A stretch of 64,000 nucleotides of DNA from Chrysemys picta bellii (lineage: Eukaryota > Chordata > Testudines > Emydidae). The position numbers and the translations under genes were made by a program. Below are positions 1 through 11,083 of this stretch, in pieces; position 1 is the first letter of the stretch, and every line of letters begins with the position of its first letter. Below the pieces are notes generated by a model. It was not told the origin of the DNA, did not search any database, and was given only the letters and a program-made list of their open reading frames with translations. The stretch is taken from contig NC_088800.1 in NCBI RefSeq assembly GCF_011386835.1, forward strand, positions 80,292,981-80,356,980, given 5' to 3'.

Positions 1-1541
1 CTACATTGATTCTCCCTCCAAGCCCACCGGTGACTTGTCTTTTATCCGGATTGCCTGCTGCAGGAGTAACGAGCCACGTCACCAGCACTGCTCAAGGAGT
101 CCCACTAGCCCTGCTCCAACCAGGCCTCCAGGCATTGAACCCTTTTTCTTCCAGGCAACGCACCAATACTGCAGCATCCCAGTTAGGAACATAATCCCTA
201 GAGGTTCTGCGCCTGGCCTTTCCTACCAGGCCTTCCAGCCTGCAGTGCAGGGCAGGGTTAAGTGGCTCCTCCTTATCACATTGGCCCTAAGAACGAGTTG
301 CTTTCCGTACTGCCGTAATCTATATGATGAAGCACTGAAGAAAGTCTGTCCCTGCCCCCACTAGCACTTGGTGTGTAAATGGCCCGTCTGCGGCAGCGTG
401 GCCGCCAGCGCTCGAGCGCTCCACGGAAGCGGGGTGGGGGTACGTTCTCTAAGTTAGCTCCGGAGTGAGCAAGAAACATTGGGCCCTTCTAGATCTCACT
501 GCTGGGCTCTGTCCCTGGTGGGTACCAGCCAGCCCCGTTACAAACCCAGGATCATCCTAGCTACAGACTTCCCTTTGGGGCGGGTCCCTCACTGCTTCCA
601 CCTGCTCTTCCCAGTCCTAGAGCACACTCCCCTCTGCGCGCAGGGAGTGTTAGCCTGATTCTGGGGCCTGCTCCCTGCTTCCCCTGACCCATCCACTCCT
701 CCTCCATGAGGCAAACCTGTTGCAAGGCTCTGGCTCCGTGTGGCGGGGAAGGTGGCCTGCTGTGTATCTTCCTAATTCTTGCTGTGCCCACTCTCCCCTC
801 CTGCCGTGCTTGGCCGTTCACACCCACCCTGCTGCATCCGCCATACTCCCTGCTGTACATCCTCCTTGCTCGCCCCCTGCCTGCTGCTAAATGACTGAGA
901 TGCTCAGTCAGCTCGTGATCGTTGTTAGCGATTTACTATTGTTTCTCCCGCAAAGCTGTATCGGTCCCACCTGCGGCATGGCTCTTGGAGCGTGTGGCTC
1001 CTGCGCTGGGTTAGAGCCATTGGCAGGGACAGTAAGACAGGGAGCTGTTGTGCAGGAAACTCTCCTCTTCCAGTAGATATTGGAAAGCCTCACGCATGTT
1101 GAGAACAGCCTGCCCCACCTTGGATGGAGGTGGAGCTGGCGTCAAGCAAGTGGGTGTCTCTTTGGCTTTTGGGAGGCCTCTCAAATTGCAAAGGTGGAGG
1201 GGCTCTCGTTTGGAGTCTCTAAGCAGCACGTCCCTGATGTGTCTAGTACCCAGGAAGTACTACCTAGGCACTTGTCTCTAGCCTCTGTTTGCCAGAAGCT
1301 GGGAAAGGGCGACAGGGGATGGATCACTCGAGGATTGCCTGTTCTGTTGATTCCCTCAGAAGCACCTGGCATTGGCCACTGTCAGAAGCCAGATTCCTGG
1401 GCTAGATGGCCAGTATGGCCCTTTTTATGTTCATGTGGCTTCCCACCGGGTTTTCCAAGCTCGGGGAACGAGGTGAGGTGTATCCTTCAGAGATAAGCAG
1501 GCTGCCCCAGAGAAACCCCCACATGAGCTTCTGAAGTGACA

Positions 1542-1750
1542 GTACAACGAAGAGTCCTGTGGCACCCTATAGACTAACAGACATATTGGAGCATAAGCTT
1601 TCGTGGGTGAATACCCACTTTGTCACATTCTTCTGATGTATTCACCCACGAAAGCTTATGCTCCAATACGTCTGTTAGTCTATAGGGTGCCACAGGACTC
1701 TTTGTCACTTTTTACAGATCCAGACTAACACAGCTACCCCTCTGATACTT
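1542..1750. repeat. Foldback (inverted-duplication) element flanked by 8-bp target duplication
   Basis: Two arms carrying gcataagctttcgtgggtga and its reverse complement face each other around a short loop near 1615-1640, so the transcript would form a long hairpin. A one-sided tail with the family signature 'cagactaacacagctacccc' follows the right arm. The octamer aagtgaca occurs immediately before (1534-1541) and after (1751-1758), which reads as a target-site duplication. Same family as 23158-23373 and 32375-32539. Confidence 0.75.
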
Positions 1751-2389
1751 AAGTGACACTGCACCACTGCTCCATCAGCAGAGAGTTGCCCCTTTGGGAA
1801 TTGTACCCTCCTTGGCACTGTTGGAAGCCCTGTTTTGTTCCTGGCATCTGACAGCTTGGCTTGACTGTCCCCTAGCCAGGCCGGGTAGAGGGTCTCTACA
1901 GAATCGTAGCCATGTCATGAAGCAGGGACTTAGCTCTTGCTCTGTTAGCTGGGAGACAGTTCACTCCACCTGCTCCATTTCAGGCACAGGGTGCTCTGGG
2001 CAGCTGGTTTCTGTGATGAGTGACTGATAACGCTGTGACCAGCCAGCAGAGTTCTCGTCCTCTCCCTTTCTCGGGCACTGGTATGGAAATCTGCACTCAG
2101 AGGTTCCTATTTCTGGCCTGCAAATGCTGCTGGGCAAGTCCCATCACAGCCAGCTACTAATCCAACCGCCTCCTCTTTCCATCTGAAAATAAAAATACCC
2201 TGCTTCTATCCCAGCAGCCCAGATCGGCCCCGGAGAGCAGACCAGGGAGGGATGGTATGAGTATGGGACTAGCAGCCAGGAACTGAGGGCTCCATTCTCC
2301 CGCTGCAGCATACAAGTTACTCCCTTTGACCTTCAGGAGCCATAACTCCTATCCTGAGCCCTAATTCTGGCTTTGACCTGATGGGGTGA

Positions 2390-2490
2390 GTGGCCTTGAG
2401 CAAGGCCCTTTACTTCTGTGCCTCAGTTTCCCCCGTAAGACAGGCCTAACGATATACAGGACGACGTCAGGGTGAATTACGTAAATGCCT
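2390..2490 (+). repeat. Old MIR/CORE-type SINE fragment
   Basis: Contains the recognisable MIR-like core: ccttgagcaaggccctttac, then gtgcctcagtttccccc, then a decayed tail. It is strongly diverged and lacks clear ends. Confidence 0.5.
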
Positions 2491-4650
2491 ATAAAGTGTG
2501 TTGTAGATGAAAGCCCCATATCCTTCCAAAGGGCCTGATTCTGATCTCCCGTAAAGCAGGAGTCGTGCCCTGGAAGCCAAGAGAATTATAGAGGCACAAG
2601 AATAGAATCAGGCCCCCTGCACTAGCCAAGCCACGCCTGCAGAGGTTGCTAGATAGGGAGGGTAGATCCTTCTTTATGCTGCAGTTCACACATGTCTCTT
2701 ACAGCTGCCAGCGCTTGGCAGCTGTGGGTGTTTGGCAGGGGTGATCCCGCATCCTGGGTCAGATGAAGCCCTTTTTCCTGCCTACCTCGGAACTTGTGCC
2801 CTTTCTACTCCAGCTGGACACGTTTAATCGCATCATCTGGGAATCAATGTCCAAAAATAAAATGGGGGGCGGAGCAACTGCCAACTTTCTCTCCCCTCCC
2901 CCCACCTGCCCACAACCCAGCACAGAGAGGATTAGGAGAACACGGGAAGGGCTGTCGGCTGCCCTGGCCCTGTGGGATTTCGCTCGCCTACTCCAGCACC
3001 GCTTCACGGCAGGGGCAATGGGGCAGTGGATGGGGATTTCTCTCTGTATATGTCTTTGATGGAGGGAGCAAGGGGGGTGCGTAGCTTTGAACCCAGCACG
3101 TGGGACCAGCTGTGTTAAACAGACTGTCCAGGCAGAGTTGACAGCTAGCTTGCTGCTTCTGGGGAATTCCCTTGACAGGTCCGCTGGAGACCCCCCGGCA
3201 TGTGGCGGAGAGGCAACATTCAAGATGCTTTTCCTCCCATCCTAGAATCAGTCCAGTGGCTGCAGATTAGCATCCCCTGCCCCTTTCGCCCCAGGTGCTC
3301 GGCCATTAATTAGTTAATGAGCAGGGAACACGCTGACACATTTTTAAAGCGCTTAGTCTCCTATTTATCATTCAAAGGGGAAGCGGGGGAAAAGCTCTCT
3401 CCTGTCCGCACACACTGTGGCAAGTAGCACCAGTTTATACCAGTGAGATTAGCTCCCTACTGCTTTTCTGCTCGCACCCTCCTGTGACTGCAGGCACAGC
3501 CACCCCACTGTTCCTGAGCTGCCGCTTTCCTTTCCAGAGCAGTAATCCCGCTGCCTCCCGCCCCTCTGCATCACACAGAGGGGAGATGAGGACAATTAGC
3601 AGCTTCCTTTGTCTGCATGGGGCCATGGAAGCGGGAAAGGGATGCTGCTACCTTTGAAAGGGGCAGGGACTTTCCCAGCCTGATGGGAAGCAGCAGCAGG
3701 CGGGTTCCTCGCTCTGTGGGGGAGTTTGCCCATTCCTGACCCCATTCTCAGCTAAAACCACATTCGTTTTTTTCTCCCGTACGTGCAGCGGAGGGTCCAT
3801 CTGCCACCGCAGCAACTTCACTGCTACTCCTGGAGGGGGCTCGAATGCTGAGGGGCTCCAGCACCACCCCTTCTTTCCTCACCATCAGTGCTTCATGTGT
3901 GGGAAAGGGGGAGAAGGATGGGGCAGTGAGAAACACAGGCCAACTTCATACAGGCACCTAGCAGCACAACTGCTGGGGCAGCAGGTTCAGAGAGTCAATG
4001 GGCTGTTCGTTCCCGCCACGGGCGCCCCCAACCCCAAACGTGGGGGCAGGGGGGAAACTCTGTGAGTTACCAGCGAATCGTCCCTCGTAAGGGGCCTTTG
4101 CAGCGTCATGCAAGTGCCAGGCTGTCCCCCAATGGCCGTCCATTCTGGGCAGCGGCTACCTGGGCCCCCCTATGCAAGGAGTGGCCTGCGCAGGAGAAAG
4201 TGGCTGCTGGTTCGGCTGATTTCCACATAGCCCCGAGGAAGCATATATTATGGCTGCTCCACCTCCAAAGCTCAATCTGTGCTGCGCCCCACCCCTTGCC
4301 CAGAGGGGCGGTTGCTGGGGGCAGAGTTCAGCTTTTCTGCCCCAAGTTGCTCCCCCTGCTCCTCACCCCAGAGGGGAGCATGTGGCCTACTGCCTGGCAC
4401 TGGGGGCTGTCACTGAAACGGCTCGGCGTGCCCAGGATTGAGAGATGGCCAGATCAAGGCAGGTTTCCCTTCATGGCACCAGCCCAAGGGCCCCCAGCTC
4501 TCAAGGAGGCCTGAGGTAACTTCCCTGGTGCTCGGGCCGCTCCCCCCTGCATGGTCACAGCCAGTCAGGTATAAGCCAGGATCCTGTCGTAGCTCGCTCC
4601 AAGGGGAGTGTGGCGTTTGTAAACCCATCTGTCCTCTCTTGTGGTTCTAG

Positions 4651-4767
4651 GCAGCCCTGGACTTTGTGGTCGAAGAGGACCTACGAGCTCACCTGACGTG
4701 CTGGTACATTCAGAAATACGTCAAGGAGAACCCCCTGCCGCAGTACCTGGAACACTTACAGCCTTAA
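4651..4767 (+). CDS. NATD1: NATD1, last coding exon (C-terminal 38 residues)
   Basis: The exon starts in phase 0 right after a ctag acceptor at 4650 and reads [18 protein letters not shown]..., ending [12 protein letters not shown] and a TAA at 4765-4767. This matches the C terminus of vertebrate NATD1 (N-acetyltransferase domain containing 1, formerly C17orf103), a protein of about 113 residues with a compact GNAT-like fold of the Gcn5-related/YjdJ type. The exon supplies roughly residues 76-113. Its substrate is not established, and the sequence here gives no catalytic information because the acetyl-CoA-binding loop lies in the previous exon. The + orientation and the position next to TMEM11 agree with the human gene order. 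A different frame across the same bases is also open but has no family resemblance, and the splice phase favours the reading given. Confidence 0.93.
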   Translation, partial: AALDFVVEEDLRAHLTCWYIQKYVKENPLPQYLEHLQP

Positions 4768-6444
4768 CGCAGGAGGCTGCGGAGCCCGGACTGCTCTGGC
4801 AGCAGCACGCCCTGCCCCTGACTGTCCGATGCGGCCTTCGCTTCTGCGCGGTCTCAGGAAGCCCCACGCGCTCTCAGAATCCTTATTTTTGTAAGTGCGG
4901 ACGTGGGGACTGTGACCCTCCCAAATAGCACCGGGGCCCTGGTAATGCACAGCAGCCGGGCCCTTCCACGGTTGGGCTGGCTCAAGGTTCTGTTGACAGC
5001 AGCCTCCCCTGTCACCGCGCCATGGGGTGGAAGGCGATGGCTTCTGTCGGCCTCCTTCAGCAGCGTCCTCACCCCTGCGGCTCGTCGAAAGCAAGAAGCC
5101 GGCGGGCGGATGTCGGCTTGGGGTAGCCATCGGGCTCCACCTCTCCTCCAGGAACGTGTGGGGCTGCTGCAGATTAACCCATCCTGAGCTGAAGGGGGAT
5201 TGTGGAGAGGGGCAGGGTCTTACCCACCTTTCGTCACGGCGGGGATGGAAGAGTCCGATGATAAAGCCTGACAAGCCCAGCCGGTGCCATTTGCTGTGTG
5301 GGCGGGAGCTGGAGAGGAGCGAGTTCCGGCCGGTTAGCTCCCTTCGGGCAAAGCAAGGAGCATTAGCATCGAGTCCCAGAGGGTGGACGATTGGGTCTTA
5401 GGGGACTCTCTCTGCATGCTCCAGAGCCATTGGGGCCTTGATGCCGTCTGTCCCTGAAAGGGGACCTATGTGAGATGGTCTGTCGTCAGCCTCTGTCAGG
5501 GGCGGGCAGCATCGCGGAGGGGTGCTCAAGAGCAGTGGCTCAGCCCAGACCTCCTTTCAGTAGCCCAGTAGCTTGAGGTGTGGGCAAGGGAAGGGTTATA
5601 AACTTTTCAACTCCATCATGGACAGGAGTGTTTTGAGCCAGTCTCTCGTTTTGCTGGATCCTCAACTCCGCCCTGAAGGGGGGGACGTTTCCCTTCTGGG
5701 GCTGGAGCAGTAACGGACAGGAATGCCTGCCATGGCCGCGGGCTTTGCTTCTCTGCCTCTTTCGGAGTCCGAGGGGAGGTGAGTGACAAGGAAGGGACAG
5801 AGGCGCCGTCAGCAAGGGGAACACAAGGGTCCCGTGGATGAGCTAAGCAGGTGCCACCATCCCAGCCAAGCGCACAAACGTACACGCCACGCTGAGCCAA
5901 GCAGGACATAATCCTTGAGGTGTTCAGGCCAAGCCCGAGGGAGGGAGAAGAGAATGCGTCCAATCCCCGTGGAGAAGCAGGGGTGAGGCTGTTGCATTCA
6001 ATGCCAAATGCTGACTCCCCTGCCCAAGCTCTGCTCTTCCACTGACTTACTGAGCCCCCTTCCCCACACCCCTGCCCTTTGGGAGGCTGGGGCCAGGAGC
6101 AGAACGTCCCTGCAGGGCGGGGGTCAGGGATACAGATGCAGCACGTGAGTCGAGAGATGCTGCTGCCACCGCCGTTCAGTCAATAGCGTAGGCCTGGGGT
6201 TTGCACAGGGATCACTCACTGGTCACTTCCCTCTCCGCTCCCCTACCCGGCATTGTCTGCTAACCTCTACTGCTAGGGAACCCGGGCCCCCTGGCGGCTG
6301 AATCCAAGAGCTGCCCGCCCAAGGGGGAGGTGTCAGACTTTTGTCCTCCCCTTTTCGTGCAGCAGCGGAGGGCTGACATGCCAGGTGGGGAGCGAGGGGT
6401 GTGTTCTGCTACATCCCAGTCTCTCACACTGATCATTTAGACTT

Positions 6445-6471
6445 GGGGGGGAGGGGGGGAGGGAGGGGGAT
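6445..6471 (+). repeat. G-run tract
   Basis: Several runs of four or more G separated by single A residues, within the candidate NATD1 3' UTR. It satisfies the simple four-run G-quadruplex pattern on the sense strand; whether it folds is not shown. Confidence 0.5.
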
Positions 6472-9447
6472 TACCCTTCAGGAACCTCTCGGTGCTTGGG
6501 ATGTGGAGGGCCGCGCTCTGCTCCAAGTCACATGGGGCAACGTTAGGAACGTCACTGGGTTTGCATGGGTGAAACTTGTAGCCGACTCTCCCCCAGCACC
6601 CTCAGTTATCTCATCCTGCTGATTTAGAAGGGCTGCAGTGAACTAATGGGAACTGCAAGGAGCTCCTGTATTTATATTAGGCTAAATCCTGAGAGGTGCT
6701 GAGTATTGCCAACACCCATTGACTCCAACAGAAATGGCAACACCACTTTGGAGTTGACCCTATCATCTCCGGGCCAGATCTTGAAGGCCGTAGTCCTTAA
6801 CTCCTAATGGGAGCCTGGCCTATGGGATCTGATTTGCTTTTGTTGGACATTACATACGTCTTCCGGCATTCATTCGAGTTGCTATTTTTTTCAGTTACTA
6901 TATTTTTAAATTAACCCTTCTGGTGCTGGCTTCTGCTGCAGCGACAGACCAGTCAGCCGAGCGTCTCTAAACTGCTATTCTTCCCTCCCTCACAAGTCAT
7001 GAAATGCCGTACCGCGGAAGCAAGGGAGGTCTGTTTTGTCCCGTGCACAGGCATGTGAGGCAGTGAGGAAGCAGATCAAGAGTTCCTGCTAACCAGCCCC
7101 TCACTGCTGCTCCCAGGCTGTTCTGACACAGCCGGGGCACCACCTGTTTCTATTTGGCACGTGGGGAAGAAATAACCCAGTTCAGATACTGAACCATGGC
7201 TATGCACAGCTTGCATCCTCCCAGCCTGATGCTGCATCAGTGGTTGGTGACTGCATCTGTGTGCCATGGCTCAGCGTTGTCATATCTTCCCCTAGTGACA
7301 AGGTGTTGTCCCATTGTCACTCAGCATCATGGCACTGAGAGGCCCAAAATATAGCCAGGGCTCATTAAACGTCTTTCAGGACACTAGATAGACTCCAGAG
7401 AACCAGGGAATGGCACTCAGGAGGGGTGTCGATGCTGTTCTCTGCGTGACAGAGCGCCCAGGGGGTGGGTGTCTCAGGCAATTGATAGTGAGATACGGAG
7501 CCTTTCACTGCTGGGCCATATTCAAATCCACCCTACTGAAAGTTACAATCTGATCACTGCTCAGGGGTCTAAGTGAAACGAGTTGGGTGTAGAGAGGATT
7601 CCTGGAACCTAAGCTCAAGCCCACTGCAGTCAATGGATAGACTCTTGTTGACTTCACTAGACCTTAGCTCAGCGGTACAGAACAGGTGTCCTCATCGCTG
7701 GCTGCTCAGCTGGTCTCTTTGGTGGCCGTCTCAGCAGAGCATCCAGTGACTGAATCAGCATGAAGACTGAACTATGCTCCTTAGACTCCAGGCCAAGGTT
7801 GAGGCTCAGTGTGGGCTACTTTGCAGTTAGTCTGCCTTGCTACAAACTAGACAGTATCTGTTCTGCAGACCTAGGACTTCAGACACCAGTGCTGTCACCA
7901 GCAGTTCCTTCACTCATCTTAAAATGACAGGCTGAAATCTAACTGGCGTGGTTTAACTGACAATGCTCTGATATAATCCTTCCTTGTCGCTCTCAGCTTC
8001 ATACCCCTTCTCCCACCCGCAACATCGTTGGCTGGAAAAAACCCTCAGACCTGTCACAACACCAGCTTCCCAAGTGAATGGACCTTTGTCCTGTCTAACA
8101 AGGCCGATGAAAGTGACAGAAATGCCTCAGATTCGTGCTGTCCGTGGTAGTATATTGTTGGGGAGACTGCCCTGAACTTCTCCATGCTTCGGATGCACTG
8201 GGGCTTGACTGCTGCGTCTAGGAAATCGTAGGGGGAATCTGCAAAGCACCATGGGTATAGAGTTAAAGGCCCAGTGCTCAAGAGGAATCTAAGGTGCTAC
8301 ACACTAGAGTTGTGTTTGGCAAAATACAGATAAGGCCTAGTTAAGATGGGCGCAGGGACAGATCTGGCTGCACCAAAACTGAAGAATGGTAGAATTGCCC
8401 TGCTCATCACCATCTCCTTCTCCTGTTGCTTGAGATGAGAAGACACTATTGTAACAGTGGTCCAGCAGAGTTGCTTGAGAATTGCCCGCATAGCTGCCTT
8501 GTAGAAGCAAAGTGCTGGACCAAGCCCATCACTGAGAACTTCATCCCACTTTTGGTATTAACTTCTCTTGGGTGTACAGCTTCCAGACATGCAAAGTTAT
8601 GTCTCCTGCTGGAATGCCCACTGGAGGACTATGGTGTTATCATTTCACATGTGATGCTATTGTGCTATTTCCATGGGAACCTTGGGCCTCCTAGATCAGA
8701 TCAAGATTGGCCACCCCTGCCTTAAAACAAGCGCAGTACAGGGACTTGCTGCTGCTTCACTCTGAGGTGCTGTCACCATTTCTGTTTCTGATACCATGGA
8801 GACATTTGATAGTGTTTGTGCTCACAGTTCTACTGCTGTATCCATCCACCACCTTTCATTTCCGGTATTATTTGATGTTTGGGAATAGCAATACCTACTA
8901 GCCAAGGCAAGTCATTGGTGCTGCTGCAGTCCTCCATGCTACAATAATCCATCATTGGCAGCTGGATGTGACCTGCAGGTCCCTGGTGATGGAAGACTCT
9001 CCCTACACCACTTCCATCACCCATCCTTTCCTAGCTCATCCCTGTGGGAAGGAGTCCCCTCAATACCTTTTGTGCTCGATGGTGCTGATTGAACTTGGGG
9101 GATCTCGGACTCCTAGACGCTCTTGGAACAGGAATGGGAAAGAGATTTCAGGGGTGTGTTGACATCACAAAGCTCACTTGAACTAAAGACCTAAGGAATA
9201 TATAGGACATTGTCAAACTGACTTCCGTGTCAACCAATTTGAAGCTCCCTCTTTCTCGTATGGCCTCCAGTGTTGTGTTTCCCGCTGTCTAGGTTTTTTT
9301 TTTTCCCTGTTGAATTCAGTGGTAACTATGTGCCTTTCCTACTCAGGACCTGACACAAATGTCCTTTCTGCTTTCATTTGTGTCTAACATTTTCCCTCCC
9401 TATCTGTCATACTATTAAACATGAACATATTGCATGGAATACAATAC

Positions 9448-9453
9448 AATAAA
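9448..9453 (+). terminator. NATD1: Candidate poly(A) signal for NATD1
   Basis: Canonical AATAAA, preceded by an ATTAAA at 9415-9420. This is the first such pair on the + strand after the NATD1 stop. No cleavage site can be proven from sequence alone. Confidence 0.3.
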
Positions 9454-9519
9454 AGATGTGGCTTAACCAATCTGCATTGATGGGGGCTGCTCCTGCTTTG
9501 GGGAAAGGGACGGCTATTT

Positions 9520-9700
9520 TTGTAATTAAGGCATGATACTGGGACTTGGAAAATCTGGGTTTAATTCCTGACACTGCCACAAAATCCTGGTGTGACTTTG
9601 GGCTGGTCACTGTTTGTGCCTCCATTTCCCCATCTGCAAAATGGGGATGCTAGTTCCCTATCCAACAGGGGCTGTTGGGAGGATAAATCCATGATGGGGG
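9520..9700 (+). repeat. MIR-type SINE
   Basis: Shows the MIR order: ctgggtttaattcctgac, then gtgactttgggctggtcact, then ctccatttccccatctgcaa, aatgggga and the gaggataaat tail. This is one of the best preserved ancient SINEs in the window. Confidence 0.75.
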
Positions 9701-10064
9701 GTACTCAGAAACTATGGCATCGAAGGACATATAAGTACATAGCTGGATTCTTATTCAGAAAGACACTTCCTTATAAGAGGTGAGGCTTGGTCCCGGTGCT
9801 GAGCTGCTGACCTGAACATGGTGTGGTATATTCCCAGATGCTCTGTGACTGCTCTTGTCGTTCCCTTTCCTGTAACAAGGGCTACCCAGGCTCTTTGGTA
9901 AACCACCCTACCTGAAGACAGGGACCCAAGCCCAACTAATGGGGAGGAAGGAGAGGCTCTCCTTTGCAAAGAACCCATCCAGTTTCAAGGAGTTGTGGAC
10001 TGAAGCTGTTGAATATTATTTCGAGGTCATAGTTAAGGCTGGCTGTACGCACCCAGGCCCAGAA

Positions 10065-10143
10065 TCTGAAAGGTATTTAGAAGCCTAACTCTCATTGATT
10101 TCAGTGGAAATGAGGCTTCTAAATACCTTTGAGGAACTGGGCC
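10065..10143. repeat. Short inverted repeat of the 'aaataccttt..ctgggcc' family
   Basis: The two arms, aaaggtatttagaagcct and aggcttctaaataccttt, surround 'attgatttcagtgga'. Related wording recurs at about 41575-41655, 54848-54960 and 62935-63090 (cattttcagaggt, cacctaa, attgacttcaat, gaaaatcaggccc). This indicates a dispersed family of small hairpin-forming repeats. Confidence 0.5.
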
Positions 10144-10860
10144 ATAATGACTGCTTCAAGCTCAGTGCTTCCGGAGTCACAGCCTGACCCTCCTGCCATC
10201 CAGCAGCAGGACCATAACAAAGAAGGACACCAAGACCAATTTTCATCATCGGGGGTTCCTACAAGGGCCTGGTAAGTCGTAAGCCTGTCCCTTAACCTGG
10301 GGGTCTGTGTTCTTGTGTTCAGTGGTTAGAATGCATGCATAATATTTCAATAGCTTGGAGAAAAAGATTTACTCCCTGTAGATTTTTACACAGCAAGGAT
10401 AACAAGCAGGCTCCACACAAGGAAATTCCATCACAAGCCCCGGGAACACAGCTCAAGTACTTGGTCTCCCGGCCCCCAGAACAGAAGTTGTTTTTATGAT
10501 ATTGTTTCAAAAAGAGCCGGGTGCAAGCCACAGAATCTGAAGCCGGATCTCCACCCCCCCCCAGGCTGGGGAAGCGGGGTTGTGTCTGGGCGTAGGGTTT
10601 TGATTATATCCATTGTAAAACCGGTGGTCATTTGCAAAACTCAGGTCTGGTTCCAGGCTTGGATTTCAAACGCACGCACCGGAGGTTTTGGTCGATGCAC
10701 CTCTCGAGCTGCGTATTTGTCGGGTTGGTTTATAACACAAAAGCTGGAATGTTGCTAGCTACACTCTTTCTATTTACATTCCACATTCCAGAAAGTCTTA
10801 TTTCCACTGACCCTACATCACACAAAGGGTAATGTCGCTGTTTGACAGTACAGTCTACAG

Positions 10861-11083
10861 CAGTGGTTCTCAAACGTTTGAACTGGTGACCCCTTTCACA
10901 TAGCAAGCCTCTGAGTGTGACCCCTCTTTATCAATTAAACAACGTTGTTATATATTTAACACCATTATAAACGCCGGAGGCAAAGCAGGGTTTGGGGTGG
11001 AGGCTGACAGCTTGTGACCCCCACCCCCATGTAATAACCTCGTGACCCCTGAGGGGTCCCGACCCCCAGTTTGAGAACCCCTG
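10861..11083. mobile_element. Nonautonomous hAT-like DNA element (223 bp) with 8-bp TSD
   Basis: Begins cagtggttctcaaacg and ends cccagtttgagaacccctg, giving terminal inverted repeats of the CAGNGGTTCTCAAACT hAT type. The flanking octamers are gtctacag (10853-10860) and gtctatag (11084-11091), a 7/8 match expected for an 8-bp hAT target duplication. It has no coding capacity. The internal sequence (catagcaagcctctgagtg, atatatttaacaccattata) is shared with the copy at 57328-57555. Confidence 0.85.

Larger units (their letters stand above)
1..4650 (+). other. NATD1: NATD1 intron (3' part), with no earlier NATD1 exon seen
   Basis: This stretch lies upstream of the last NATD1 exon and ends in a good acceptor, a pyrimidine-rich tract followed by ctag at 4647-4650. 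I looked for the preceding conserved NATD1 exon (the part encoding the central GNAT region before the AALDF segment) and did not see it, so it is probably outside the window. The stretch holds one foldback element (1542-1750) and an old MIR-like SINE (about 2390-2490). It is otherwise GC-rich unique-looking sequence in which the open frames are short and unconvincing. Confidence 0.6.
4768..9470 (+). other. NATD1: Candidate long 3' UTR of NATD1
   Basis: No coding sequence follows the NATD1 stop. The first clustered poly(A) signals on the + strand that I find are attaaa at 9415-9420 and aataaa at 9448-9453, just before a MIR at about 9520. A UTR of about 4.7 kb would fit a small protein with a long 3' UTR, but the end is inferred, not shown. 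The stretch is GC-rich up to about 6.5 kb and AT-richer after that. A G-run tract at about 6446-6470 is noted separately. Confidence 0.35.

Noticed and set aside
1080..1496. 138-codon + frame upstream of NATD1
   Set aside because: No similarity to the missing NATD1 exons and no splice signals that would join it in phase.
4641..4928. 95-codon open frame over the NATD1 exon
   Set aside because: It is a shifted frame over the real exon. The true frame is fixed by the splice phase and by the match to the NATD1 C terminus.
4756..5274. 172-codon minus-strand frame
   Set aside because: GC-rich candidate 3' UTR of NATD1. No recognisable domain, and overlapping frames on the other strand are equally open.
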